From: Lamellibrachia columna
Taxonomy: Eukaryota > Annelida > Polychaeta > Sabellida > Siboglinidae
DNA length: 64,000 bases
Direction: 5' to 3'
NCBI GenBank assembly: GCA_963662155.1
Contig: OY759267.1
Coordinates: 38,550,278 to 38,614,277 of the forward strand
Shown here piece by piece: positions 48,801 through 57,069 of this stretch. The notes below the pieces were generated by a model that saw nothing but the letters and a program-made list of their open reading frames with translations, searched no databases and had not been told where the DNA came from. Each line of letters starts with the position of its first letter. The stretch's first letter is position 1. The position numbers were made by a program, and so were the translations under genes.

Positions 48801-51746
48801 GCAGACATCCTCTCTAGCCAGGGGTGGTAGTAGTACTACAGTACACCTGGCAGACATCCTCACTGGCCAGGGGTGGTAGTAGTACTACAGTACACCTGGC
48901 AGACATCCTCACTAGCCAGGGGTGGTAGTAGTACTACAGTACACCTGGCAGACATCCTCTCTAGCCAGGGGTGGTAGTAGTACTACAGTACACCTGGCAG
49001 ACATCCTCACTAGCCAGGGGTGGTAGTAGTACTACAGTACACCTGGCAGACATCCTCACTAGCCAGGGGTGGTAGTAGTACTACAGTACCCCTGGCAGAC
49101 ATCCTCTCTAGCCAGGGGTGGTAGTAGTACTACAGTACACCTGGCAGACATCCTCACTAGCCAGGGGTGGTAGTAGTACTACAGTACCCCTGGCAGACAT
49201 CCTCTCTAGCCAGGGGTGGTAGTAGTACTACAGTACACCTGGCAGACATCCTCACTAGCCAGGGGTGGTAGTAGTACTACAGTACCCCTGGCAGACATCC
49301 TCTCTAGCCAGGGGTGGTAGTAGTACTACAGTACACCTGGCAGACATCCTCACTAGCCAGGGGTGGTAGTAGTACTACAGTACACCTGGCAGACATCCTC
49401 ACTGGCCAGGGGTGGTAGTAGTACTACAGTACACCTGGCAGACATCCTCACTAGCCAGGGGTGGTAGTAGTACTACAGTACACCTGGCAGACATCCTCAC
49501 TAGCCAGGGTGGTAGTAGTACTACAGTACACCTGGCAGACATCCTCACTGGCCAGGGGTGGTAGTAGTACTACAGTACACCTGGCAGACATCCTCACTAG
49601 CCTGGGGTGGTAGTAGTACTACAGTACACCTGGCAGACATCCTCACTGGCCAGGGGTGGTAGTAGTACTACAGTACACCTGGCAGACATCCTCTCTAGCC
49701 GGGGGTGGTAGTAGTACTACAGTACACCTGGCAGACATCCTCTCTAGCCAGGGGTGGTAGTAGTACTACAGTACACCTGGCAGACATCCTCACTAGCCAG
49801 GGGTGGTAGTAGTACTACAGTACACCTGGCAGACATCCTCACTAGCCAGGGGTGGTAGTAGTACTACAGTACACCTGGCAGACATCCTCACTGGCCAGGG
49901 GTGGTAGTAGTACTACAGTACACCTGGCAGACATCCTCACTAGCCAGGGGTGGTAGTAGTACTACAGTACACCTGGCAGACATCCTCACTAGCCAGGGGT
50001 GGTAGTAGTACTACAGTACACCTGGCAGACATCCTCACTAGCCAGGGGTGGTAGTAGTACTACAGTACACCTGGCAGACATCCTCACTAGCCAGTGTGGT
50101 AGTAGTACTACAGTACACCTGGCAGACATCCTCACTGGCCAGGGGTGGTAGTAGTACTACAGTACACCTGGCAGACATCCTCACTAGCCTGGGGTGGTAG
50201 TAGTACTACAGTACACCTGGCAGACATCCTCACTGGCCAGGGGTGGTAGTAGTACTACAGTACACCTGGCAGACATCCTCTGTAGCCGGGGGTGGTAGTA
50301 GTACTACAGTACACCTGGCAGACATCCTCTCTAGCCAGGGGTGGTAGTAGTACTACAGTACACCTGGCAGACATCCTCACTAGCCAGGGGTGGTAGTAGT
50401 ACTACAGTACACCTGGCAGACATCCTCACTGGCCAGGGGTGGTAGTAGTACTACAGTACACCTGGCAGACATCCTCACTAGCCAGGGGTGGTAGTAGTAC
50501 TACAGTACACCTGGCAGACATCCTCACTAGCCAGGGGTGGTAGTAGTACTACAGTACACCTGGCAGACATCCTCACTAGCCAGGGTGGTAGTAGTACTAC
50601 AGTACACCTGGCAGACATCCTCACTGGCCAGGGGTGGTAGTAGTACTACAGTACACCTGGCAGACATCCTCACTAGCCTGGGGTGGTAGTAGTACTACAG
50701 TACACCTGGCAGACATCGTCACTGGCCAGGGGTGGTAGTAGTACTACAGTACACCTGGCAGACATCCTCACTAGCCAGGGTGGTAGTAGTACTACAGTAC
50801 CCCTGGCAGACATCCTCACTAGCCTGGGGTGGTAGTAGTACTACAGTACACCTGGCAGACATCCTCTCTAGCCGGGAGTGGTAGTAGTACTACAGTACCC
50901 CTGGCAGACATTCTCACTAGCCAGGGGTGGTAGTAGTACTACAGTACCCCTGGCAGACATCCTCTCTAGCCGGGAGTGGTAGTAGTACTACAGTACCCCT
51001 GGCAGACATCCTCACTGGCCAGGGGTGGTAGTAGTACTACAGTACCCCTGGCAGACATCCTCTCTAGCCGGGAGTGGTAGTAGTACTACAGTACCCCTGG
51101 CAGACATCCTCACTAGCCAGGGGTGGTAGTAGTACTACAGTACCCCTGGCAGACATCCTCTCTAGCCGGGAGTGGTAGTAGTACTACAGTACACCTGGCA
51201 GACATCCTCACTAGCCAGGGGTGGTAGTAGTACTACAGTACCCCTGGCAGACATCCTCGCTAGCCGGGAGTGGTAGTAGTACTACAGTACCCCTGGCAGA
51301 TCAACCTGTTGAAACGTGGATTTGTCTGTTTATCCTACACCATGTATGGATGTACGCTGAATCATTTGTATTTCGTCCAACTTTCTCTCTTGGTTGACGT
51401 GTTTCTGGGACCCAGACGCACCCGTGCCCAAACATCAAAGAGCATTTCCAGGAAATGCCTATCATTACCCATCCGATTAGTGATGATGGCTCCACAGCCA
51501 ATTAAAGTTAAGTTCATGTATGCTGGCCTTGTGAACGTGAACTCGCAACCCTATTGGTTAACACAGCAACTGAAAAATCAACGTTTTAAAAGGTCGAGGC
51601 TTCTGATGTAATAAGAAGCCTCTGGTGGATAGAGGATGGAGAAAATAATGACATGTTTACCTGTTCCAGGTACTCCCCATCACTGGTGACTATCATATTG
51701 GTGACGTCACCTGTTGCTTCTGTCTCCTCCGATACTTCATCCAACA
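32828..51746 (-). CDS. RREB1: RREB1/Hindsight-type C2H2 zinc-finger transcription factor
   Basis: Sixteen exons with GT..AG borders join in frame into at least 1,783 residues (human RREB1 is about 1,690). Exons: 51661-51746, 47067-47414, 45885-46089, 44451-44962, 43133-44138, 42455-42632, 41101-42073, 39539-39655, 38706-39062, 38060-38246, 37166-37339, 36246-36463, 35086-35641, 33887-34030, 33430-33518, 32828-33031. I count 21 C2H2 fingers. Fingers specific to RREB1 are [59 protein letters not shown] and [18 protein letters not shown] followed by [11 protein letters not shown]. The family binds Ras-responsive elements and cooperates with SMADs and MAPK signalling; fly Hindsight acts in epithelial morphogenesis. 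CtBP-type motifs EPLDFSM and QPIDLTL lie in exon 7 and EPLDLQ in exon 4, consistent with corepressor recruitment. The start codon is not found: the first visible exon enters with two bases of a codon (TG), so the ATG could itself be split (A|TG) or lie in another 5' exon. Confidence 0.92.
33430..33518 (-). CDS. RREB1: RREB1 exon 15
   Basis: Encodes [18 protein letters not shown] and more. The TTTCAG acceptor and GTAGGT donor fit only if exon 14 ends at 33887 (phase 1), which fixes that donor. Confidence 0.7.
33887..34030 (-). CDS. RREB1: RREB1 exon 14, finger 21
   Basis: Completes the HTG|ERPF linker and encodes the finger [21 protein letters not shown]. An earlier GTAAAA at 33899 would break the frame into exon 15; GTATGT at 33886 keeps it. 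Confidence 0.8.
34190..34323. repeat. ~31-46 bp tandem repeat, 4 copies
   Basis: GTGTATGTTTGGATGTCTGA plus GGGTGGTA is repeated. One copy carries an extra CGACTCGTAATA segment. It lies in an RREB1 intron. Confidence 0.85.
34323..34510 (+). mobile_element. Candidate non-autonomous DNA transposon end
   Basis: It starts CAGGGTTGGCATGTAACGAA and continues with repeated GTAACGAAGTA and TACTTCGTTAC motifs in both orientations, typical of terminal/subterminal repeats of MITE-like elements. The 3' boundary is unclear. Confidence 0.45.
35086..35641 (-). CDS. RREB1: RREB1 exon 13, fingers 18-20
   Basis: Begins with an acidic run (DEEEEMETD) and a Pro-rich stretch. The fingers are [43 protein letters not shown] and [21 protein letters not shown]. 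It ends in phase 1 within the TG linker. Confidence 0.9.
35745..35936. mobile_element. MITE-like element
   Basis: The left end CTTAGCAAAACGATCTATAG and the right end (reverse complement CCATAGCAAAAAAAATATAT, then AGAGATC) form an imperfect inverted pair. The interior is built of TCTATAGAATT-type subterminal repeats. Length about 190 bp. Confidence 0.45.
36246..36463 (-). CDS. RREB1: RREB1 exon 12
   Basis: Provides the second half of finger 17 ([11 protein letters not shown]), then a Ser/Asp-rich linker ([13 protein letters not shown]). Phase 1 entry, phase 0 exit. Confidence 0.88.
36571..36641. repeat. (TA)n microsatellite
   Basis: About 70 bp of TA with one phase slip, in an RREB1 intron. 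Confidence 0.95.
37166..37339 (-). CDS. RREB1: RREB1 exon 11, finger 16 and half of 17
   Basis: Encodes [22 protein letters not shown] and the start of [12 protein letters not shown], split by the intron. GTAAGT donor in phase 1. Confidence 0.9.
37376..37556 (+). mobile_element. LINE 3'-end fragment (RTE-like)
   Basis: The + strand frame reads [20 protein letters not shown], matching the tail [19 protein letters not shown] of the LINE at 4543-6610. A degraded end CCTGTAGGCATGAAGAGGAT follows. It inserted in an RREB1 intron opposite to the gene and overlaps the intron side of exon 11. Confidence 0.65.
37725..37932 (+). mobile_element. Dispersed repeat A, copy 1 (DNA-transposon-like)
   Basis: It shares ordered blocks with 61735-61940: CGGAATCATCCCCTATTCCT, ATGTACCACTTAATTGAATC, AGCCACTTAATAGAATTAAA, TGGCTCTGGCCC and GATTCTATTAAGCA. 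The 3' side repeats AACAGAGTCCACTGT. The ends recall pogo/Tigger-type elements. Confidence 0.55.
38060..38246 (-). CDS. RREB1: RREB1 exon 10, finger 15
   Basis: Has a basic KKKRNS patch (possible nuclear localisation) and the finger [21 protein letters not shown], one of the most RREB1-specific fingers. GTACGT donor in phase 1 in the linker Gly. Confidence 0.92.
38366..38545. repeat. Degenerate ~16-bp AT-rich tandem repeat
   Basis: AATTATTATTTGAAATG, AATTACTGAAAAT and similar units succeed one another about eleven times with drift. Intronic. Confidence 0.75.
38706..39062 (-). CDS. RREB1: RREB1 exon 9, acidic linker
   Basis: 119 codons without fingers. It contains an Asp run ([16 protein letters not shown]) and Ser/Asn-rich sequence. 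Phases 0/0 fit exons 8 and 10. Confidence 0.85.
39186..39395 (-). repeat. tRNA-derived SINE copy
   Basis: The reverse complement begins TGGCTCAACGGTTAGATGGT and has the shared body TTTCGAAACTTCGGCAATTT and TCCCTTCTACCTGGTGTCTG. It lies in an RREB1 intron. Confidence 0.65.
39539..39655 (-). CDS. RREB1: RREB1 exon 8, end of finger 13 and finger 14
   Basis: LMVHMRSH completes the finger begun in exon 7, then ERPF linker and [22 protein letters not shown]. The donor is GGT|GTAAGT, in phase 0. Confidence 0.88.
40228..40380. mobile_element. MITE with ~20-bp terminal inverted repeats
   Basis: The left end GTACAACTGTGTTAACTTGA and the reverse complement of the right end GTACAACTTTGTTAACTCAA match at most positions. 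Length about 153 bp, no coding capacity. Intronic in RREB1. Confidence 0.6.
40552..40702. repeat. (CA)n-(ACGC)n-(CA)n compound microsatellite
   Basis: CA tracts flank about 90 bp of pure ACGC units; open frames across it (for example poly-HTHA) are artefacts. Confidence 0.95.
41101..42073 (-). CDS. RREB1: RREB1 exon 7, fingers 10-13 and CtBP motifs
   Basis: This is the largest linker exon. After the end of finger 10 (KKH) come [21 protein letters not shown] and [23 protein letters not shown] long disordered linker follows with EPLDFSM (about 41518-41545) and QPIDLTL (about 41412-41447), both fitting the PxDLS-type CtBP-binding consensus. The exon closes with the first half of [13 protein letters not shown]. 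The 3' neighbour supplies the histidines. Confidence 0.92.
42455..42632 (-). CDS. RREB1: RREB1 exon 6, fingers 8-10
   Basis: Starts inside finger 8 (GHVRAH), has [21 protein letters not shown], the linker NGERPF and [19 protein letters not shown], split after AG into exon 7. Confidence 0.9.
43133..44138 (-). CDS. RREB1: RREB1 exon 5, fingers 4-8
   Basis: Four complete fingers ([86 protein letters not shown]) and most of a fifth ([15 protein letters not shown]). These are separated by low-complexity linkers. A degenerate WCERHQRC segment lies between the second and third. Confidence 0.9.
44451..44962 (-). CDS. RREB1: RREB1 exon 4, finger 3
   Basis: Begins [10 protein letters not shown], with [19 protein letters not shown] identical in layout to the human third finger. 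The linker carries [10 protein letters not shown], a possible third CtBP-type site that also looks like a psi-K-x-E sumoylation motif. Confidence 0.92.
45746..45846. repeat. (ACGC)n microsatellite, about 100 bp
   Basis: Pure ACGC units, ending about 40 bp from the exon 3 donor of RREB1. Confidence 0.97.
45885..46089 (-). CDS. RREB1: RREB1 exon 3, fingers 1-2
   Basis: [21 protein letters not shown] and [21 protein letters not shown]. The phase 1 GTGAGT donor lies in the HSG linker. Confidence 0.92.
46172..46480 (+). repeat. Full-length tRNA-derived SINE
   Basis: The head has CGCTGCGGTTAGACCATTGG (A box) and GGTTCAAATCC (B box at about 46230). The body and tail (GATATGTGAAC, GTAATTGCAGCATGGCTGAA, GGAATGAACAGATCTG, TATATAAGAAAATTCC) match the tails at 17825, 11025 and 60415. 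This copy shows that head and tail belong to one family. Confidence 0.75.
47067..47414 (-). CDS. RREB1: RREB1 exon 2, acidic N-terminal linker
   Basis: 116 codons, phases 0/0. Acidic at first ([10 protein letters not shown]), Ser/Asn-rich in the middle and ending in basic [11 protein letters not shown]. No finger. Confidence 0.85.
47640..47830 (+). mobile_element. LINE 3'-end fragment beside the minisatellite
   Basis: The + strand reads [18 protein letters not shown] in one frame, the basic tail found at the end of RTE-type ORFs. The 49-bp minisatellite begins within about 10 bp of its end. Confidence 0.5.
47831..51300. repeat. 49-bp minisatellite, about 71 copies (3.5 kb)
   Basis: The unit is CCAGGGGTGGTAGTAGTACT, ACAGTACACCTGGCAGACAT and CCTCACTAG. 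It contains the perfect palindrome GTAGTACTAC. Recurrent variants are CTAG/CTGG, TCACT/TCTCT, TACACC/TACCCC, CCGGGAG, CCTGGGG, and a 48-bp form with GGG. Variant order repeats over about 12 units (see findings). The array sits in the intron between the first and second visible RREB1 exons. Confidence 0.98.
51661..51746 (-). CDS. RREB1: RREB1 first visible coding exon
   Basis: After CTGTTTCAG the exon reads [30 protein letters not shown], then TSDGEYLEQ, and the donor GTAAAC. It is 86 nt long and fits exon 2 in phase 0. No ATG in frame. Confidence 0.75.
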
Positions 51747-51829
51747 CTGAAACAGTGCAAAGTTAGGATATGTTATAGAGCTTATACGTTATTATACAAA
51801 GCAATAGCATTAATTTAATTCAGGGGTGG

Positions 51830-52010
51830 GCCAAATACAAAAGATCCTGCAGTGGTAGGGCAAATACAGCAGGTCCTGCAGGGGTGGGGCGAATACAACA
51901 CGTCTTGCAGGGGTGGGGCAAATACATGTCCTGCAGTATTAGGGTAAATACATAAAGCCCTGCAGGGGTGGGGAAAATACAATAGGTCCTGCAAAGAGCA
52001 AATACAACTT
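51830..52010. repeat. ~28-30 bp tandem repeat, about 6 copies
   Basis: GGTCCTGCAGGGGTGGGGC plus AAATACA, with drift between copies. Confidence 0.85.
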
Positions 52011-52544
52011 GTGACATGCCACAAACATCGACATGCCACATTTATTCTGCAGTATACGTCATATAGACCTTAAATAACCACCTCACAAGGACCATCATGT
52101 GGATTTATTTTAAGATGATGACTTCTGCACTGTATCTGTGATTCTGTATGAATGCTGGTAAATGATGTCCCTTGGACACATCACTCCAGGGCACATGGTG
52201 ACTATATGTCTAAGTTGGCTTACAGTACCTTAGCTGTTGCAAGCGACTGCTCTGGAAAGTATTTTTGTGCATACAACCTCTTATAATCTCCTGCATTAGT
52301 TGAGGCCATCAACAATGGGCACCCCATAATTCTCAATTTGTTTAATGGTATTTACATTCAAGTACACAAACACATTCCAAAAATATGGGTTTTTATAAGA
52401 CATGGATGTCAATGTCCTTCCATGTTTATGACTACAATAAATTTGTCTCTATTCTGCCAACCTTATCAGACAACCAATACAATTCGATTCCATGACTATT
52501 TAAAACAACCAGATAACTAGGAAATTACTGCTTAACAAATTATA

Positions 52545-52790
52545 AGTTTAACAAGATTTAACAAGGTTGCCATCCAAGGTAAAAAGACCCAGATGATAAG
52601 AGGACAAGGTAAAAGACCCAGATAATAAGAGGACAAGGTAAAAGACCCAGATGATAAGAGGACAAGGTAAAAGACCCAGATAATAAGAGGACAAGGTAAA
52701 AGACCCAGATAATAAGAGGACAAGGTAAAAGACCCAGATAATAAGAGGACAAGGAAGCCATTGGCTTATTGACAGTCTAACAATTCTTTG
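52545..52790 (-). mobile_element. CR1-like 3' tail expanded into a 29-bp minisatellite
   Basis: On the - strand, AATAAGCCAATGGCTTCCTT is followed by about six copies of GTCCTCTTATTATCTGGGTC plus TTTTACCTT. It then ends GGATGGCAACCTTGTTAAAT, CTTGTTAAA. The flanks match the 3' end of the LINE at 57070-58530 (AAGCCAATGGCTTCCTTGTC ... GGATGGCAAATCTTGTTAAA), where the corresponding middle occurs once. Confidence 0.8.
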
Positions 52791-55440
52791 TCGATGTGTA
52801 ACCTGTCCTTCTTGGGTTTAAACATGCAGTTGATGAACACATGTTATATATCATTCCCTTAGAGATGGCCAAGGCGAAACCTTACAGAAGAAATATATGT
52901 ACTTCATGTTTGTAACATGTAGAGCCAATACACTTGCCAGCAACTGACTCAATCTGATACGGTTCTCCTCTGATACTGCAATAAGGGTTTAATACACTGC
53001 TGCTGGAGTCACAATGCCAGCCAGTCACACAACAGGATGCAGGATATGTAGCTGAGGACTGTGACAAGGGGTTTACCTGAGGCCAATTGCCACTGCCTGA
53101 GTGGACAGCTGGTCAAGCGTGACCAGGTGATGGCAAGAATGAAGGATGGGGAGGGCAGTGAAGGCAGAACAATACCCAGCTGCTGTGATGCCCCAGCGCA
53201 CCCACTGCATCCACAACTGCCCTTCATTGACTGCCACATAGTACTGAGTCAGCCAGCGAATAAACAGTCACGCCCAATCCATCTCAGCACGTACTACGTA
53301 TAACTGCCAGAAACACATAAAGGAACCTGTGACAAAACCCATGTCAGCAAAAGGCACCTTATATGCATTCCCATTTCTTTTCTAATATGAAAGGAATACG
53401 ACCTGAAAACCAAGAAGTCATTACTAGTCTTTGTTGTGACAAAGTAAGCCTACTAAATTACAAACTGATACTGTCTTATACCCATTATTGCTACCAGCAG
53501 TTACATGATGGTCCATCCCATTGGTACATCTAACTGCTTGGAAAAATGCCAGCAAGGACTGCAGTAGGTGCGGTTCAGTGAAGCGTGAAGAGGTAGTAGC
53601 TGGTCACAGGAGGGTGATTCACATATAGTCAAGCAGCACCTGTTTGCCCCTGGCGTCGCTTGGGCATCGGTCTCCATCAGTAGGAGGAGACAAAGGGTAA
53701 CGTGCCAGACATCATCAACTGCTGCGCATGGTACAAACATTCCACTGGCCCACAAATCACAAAGATGACACGGAATATGCACCTCTTGTAAACTGAACTA
53801 TGTAATCTAGATGAAGCTGATGGTAGTTATCGATTGTTTAGAATTTATTTCTGATGTTTCTAGCATCCTCTCAGTCTTAGGATATGTGGGTTGGACCACA
53901 TGACAGACATAAGGCATGTCTACACACGATGGTCATATCAGAGATTGTAACTGCTTAAGGTCATGTCTATAGATGTGACTACAAACATCAAAGATGCAAT
54001 GCAGAATGAACTGTTGCGCATGTATCAGCATGTGTTCTATTAAAACGCTTTACATTGCATTATACATGCTAGCAAAAATGCCCGTCCCCAGGATGGGATA
54101 ACTTGGTAGTTCATACATGACAGTGATGACAGCAATGTTTACCAAACAGGTGATCGCTTTTATGAATATAGCTAGACTAAGTATTCGCCATGCATGCTTG
54201 TGGTTTCTGTGATTGTTGGAACATTTGCTGATTTACCATAAAAACCACTAAGAACCCTTGATATATGGAGTATTTTGAAAAAATAAAGGCGTTACGGTTC
54301 ATTTGTGGGTCATAGATTTATCCCTGAAAGTTTGGCACCCGAGGTGCAAGCTGTCTAGGAGGAAAACGTTAATGTACAAACATACGATAGCTCGATTATA
54401 GTTACATTCTCCCTTTGTGTAACTCCTACAGACAGTCTTGGCTTGAATAGTCTTCTAGTTCCATCATTTTGATACAACACAAAACATTCCAGACACCACT
54501 GCAAAAACCCATCCACACAAAAGAAAATCACCATAATGTCATTACAATAATGGATTCTATTTTCTTGCTATTATGTATGCAAGTTTTTGTGTAGATTCTT
54601 TCAGCCAGCACGTGTTGCCCCTCCTCTTTGTCCCTCAAGTCCAGGGTGAGTATGATTTAATTAAATGTCAGTTAAACTACAGGAGAAATCCAATAACAGA
54701 CAACATATGAAAATTTTCCAATGGAACATACACGTTGGTCCTGTGAATCAGTAGTGATAGCGATGGACAAAAAAGGAGTGTTGACTGTGAGATTTATCAA
54801 CTTTATTGATGTGATTCACAAATACCGAACATCATTGCTACAGGGGGTACCCAAGGGTTTTTTGCCCGCATGGAAATGGTTTGTCATAAAGCTTACATCA
54901 CCCTGAGTGGGCCTTCAGGATGTCAGCGATAAGTATCACTGCCGCATACCAAGATGCTTACATCCTGGCATTCTGCTGGTGTGGTCGCGTCAAGCGTGCC
55001 GCATAATCTCAGTCACTTGAACACGACATTGTGGCAATGAGCCAGCGATTTCTACTGAGTCATGGCACGCAACCATTTCCTTACATTTCCATAGAGAACA
55101 TCATCGCAGAATCATCATGCTGCCAATTAATAACATGTGGTTATCAAGTACGTGTGTGCAGTTGCGTGTGACCATTTGTGCGGACGAGCGTGACCACCAA
55201 CTGTGTCAAGACGTGTCTGTACAATGCCAACTCCATCACGCTGATACAAGATCATGTATGTCTGCTGATATCAGATGTCTAAGCATTTATGTATGTTGCA
55301 ATAATACTTATGTTATATATTTTTAATCTCCTTCACCTTTCCCATAACCATGGGTGGTCATTGGGGCACCTTTTATGATGATCTCCTAATCTGTCTCCAC
55401 CTTTTCTTAGAAATCTGTAAATAATTACGTATCATTTATG
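52791..55440. other. Non-coding stretch, no gene seen
   Basis: This is 5' of the visible RREB1 exons. No exon was recognised and open frames are all short. A 5' exon of RREB1 could be hidden here or further out. Confidence 0.35.
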
Positions 55441-55449
55441 TTGTTTTAT

Positions 55450-55665
55450 GTGAGTTTGTGTGTGGGTATATGTGTACACACAACATATATACACAATAAA
55501 TGTGTATGTGGGCATATGTGTACACACACAACACATATACATAATAAATGTGTATGAGTGTGTGGGCATATGTGTGCACACATAACACATATACACAATA
55601 AATGTGTATGTGGGCATATGTGTGCACACATAACACATATACACAATAAATGTGTGTGTTTAGTT
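55450..55665. repeat. ~50-55 bp tandem repeat, 4 copies
   Basis: GTGTATGTGGGCATATGTGT, ACACA and CATATACACAATAAAT are repeated. The second unit has an extra GAGTGTGTG stretch. Confidence 0.88.
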
Positions 55666-56137
55666 AAGAAAGCTGATACTTAAATAACAACAATTTGTGT
55701 TGGTATGTGGCACAGACAGAGCCAAAGAGATGATTCCAAAAGTTATATCAAATCAAGACAGGGAGTCAAAAATGGATATATGTTTATATATAACAATGTG
55801 ATCCTGATATTAGTCGAAATGCAGAACCTTAATCTACCTTACGATAAGATGGCATTGTGGAGGAACATCACTGATGTTACAAACTGTGAGAACTAAGTGA
55901 GTCACTAAGGCATAAAGGAAGTAAACTTATGTAAGGACAGATATGGGTAAGTAATTAATGGGTGAGTAATTAATAATATATATGGATGGGATTACAGAAT
56001 GAGAGCGAGGGATAGGAGTAGAGACGGTTGGTGGGAACAGAAGTGAAACAGGACTAGTAACGAAGAAGGGGAGAGAAAATTTATGACCGGTATCGGTGCC
56101 AGCATCACCCCGGACTACAGGGATAAAGAGGAGAGCA

Positions 56138-56206
56138 ACATATTATATATATATATATATATACATATATATATGTGTATGTATGTATATATGCATGCAT
56201 GCATAG

Positions 56207-56238
<32 letters not shown>

Positions 56239-56260
56239 GTGTTTCTATGTATGTATGTAA

Positions 56261-56298
<38 letters not shown>

Positions 56299-56300
56299 GT
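56138..56300. repeat. (TA)n/(GTAT)n compound microsatellite
   Basis: TA and GTAT/CATG units in two blocks. Confidence 0.93.
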
Positions 56301-57060
56301 ACATACATATATAAGGTAGTGTAGTGTTGGAAACGTTCCACAGAAGCACCCCCCACTGAGTGCGTATTATCTGCTGAGCACACAACATGTCAATACATGC
56401 CTGAGATGTATTCATCAAACAACCTTGGCAGGTGTGCATATCAGCATCATGTGACAACATGAGCACTGCACAACAGTCAGCATAGATGGCGCTATACCTC
56501 GTACATATAATCTGCATTTAAAGCTCGGCCATCACTGTTTGGCAGGGCATCAAACAATCGCAGGACAATGCACACAGCAACGGATTTCATGCATCACCGA
56601 CGATGGTTGGATGTGGATGAATGGCTGCAGGAATGACTCTGCATGTGGCTGTGAAGATCTCAACAGCAGGTCCCCCCCAGCATCCCCCACGCAGCTCTGA
56701 CAGTGGTCTCAAGGGTTTAGCGTGTCCAGACACATCGCATCAGCCAATTGGAGCTTCCAAGAAGTTATTAAATAAATCTGCAAGACACACACGATTATAT
56801 CCAAATAGATGATGGTCATAATGAAATGTGTTCATCTGTTTTCTGCACTTTTGTCCATTTGTTTTTGCCGCAGTCGTGTATCAGTGTCATCTCAGCAAAG
56901 GAAGTATTGTCTCTGCTCACATGCCTAGAGCAAAAGCATGTCAGCACGTTCTACAAGTTGAAGCTTGACAGTAACCAGACATGTCCTGGTAGTGCGCTGA
57001 TGTGGTCTTTGTAGAGACTGCTACAGAAATATCTCAAGAGTTGCTACTAGAAAACAAAAA
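56301..57060. other. Non-coding stretch, no feature seen
   Basis: It lies between the TA/GTAT repeat and the CR1-like LINE. No exon, RNA gene or repeat was recognised. Confidence 0.35.
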
Positions 57061-57069
57061 GTGAATAGT

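Noticed and set aside
47831..51300. CRISPR array
   Set aside because: Regular 49-bp units without unique spacers in a eukaryotic intron; it is a minisatellite.
54608..54655. 41-nt micro-exon on the + strand (TTTCAG ... GTGAGT)
   Set aside because: Splice-like borders only; no gene, frame or domain on that strand to connect to.
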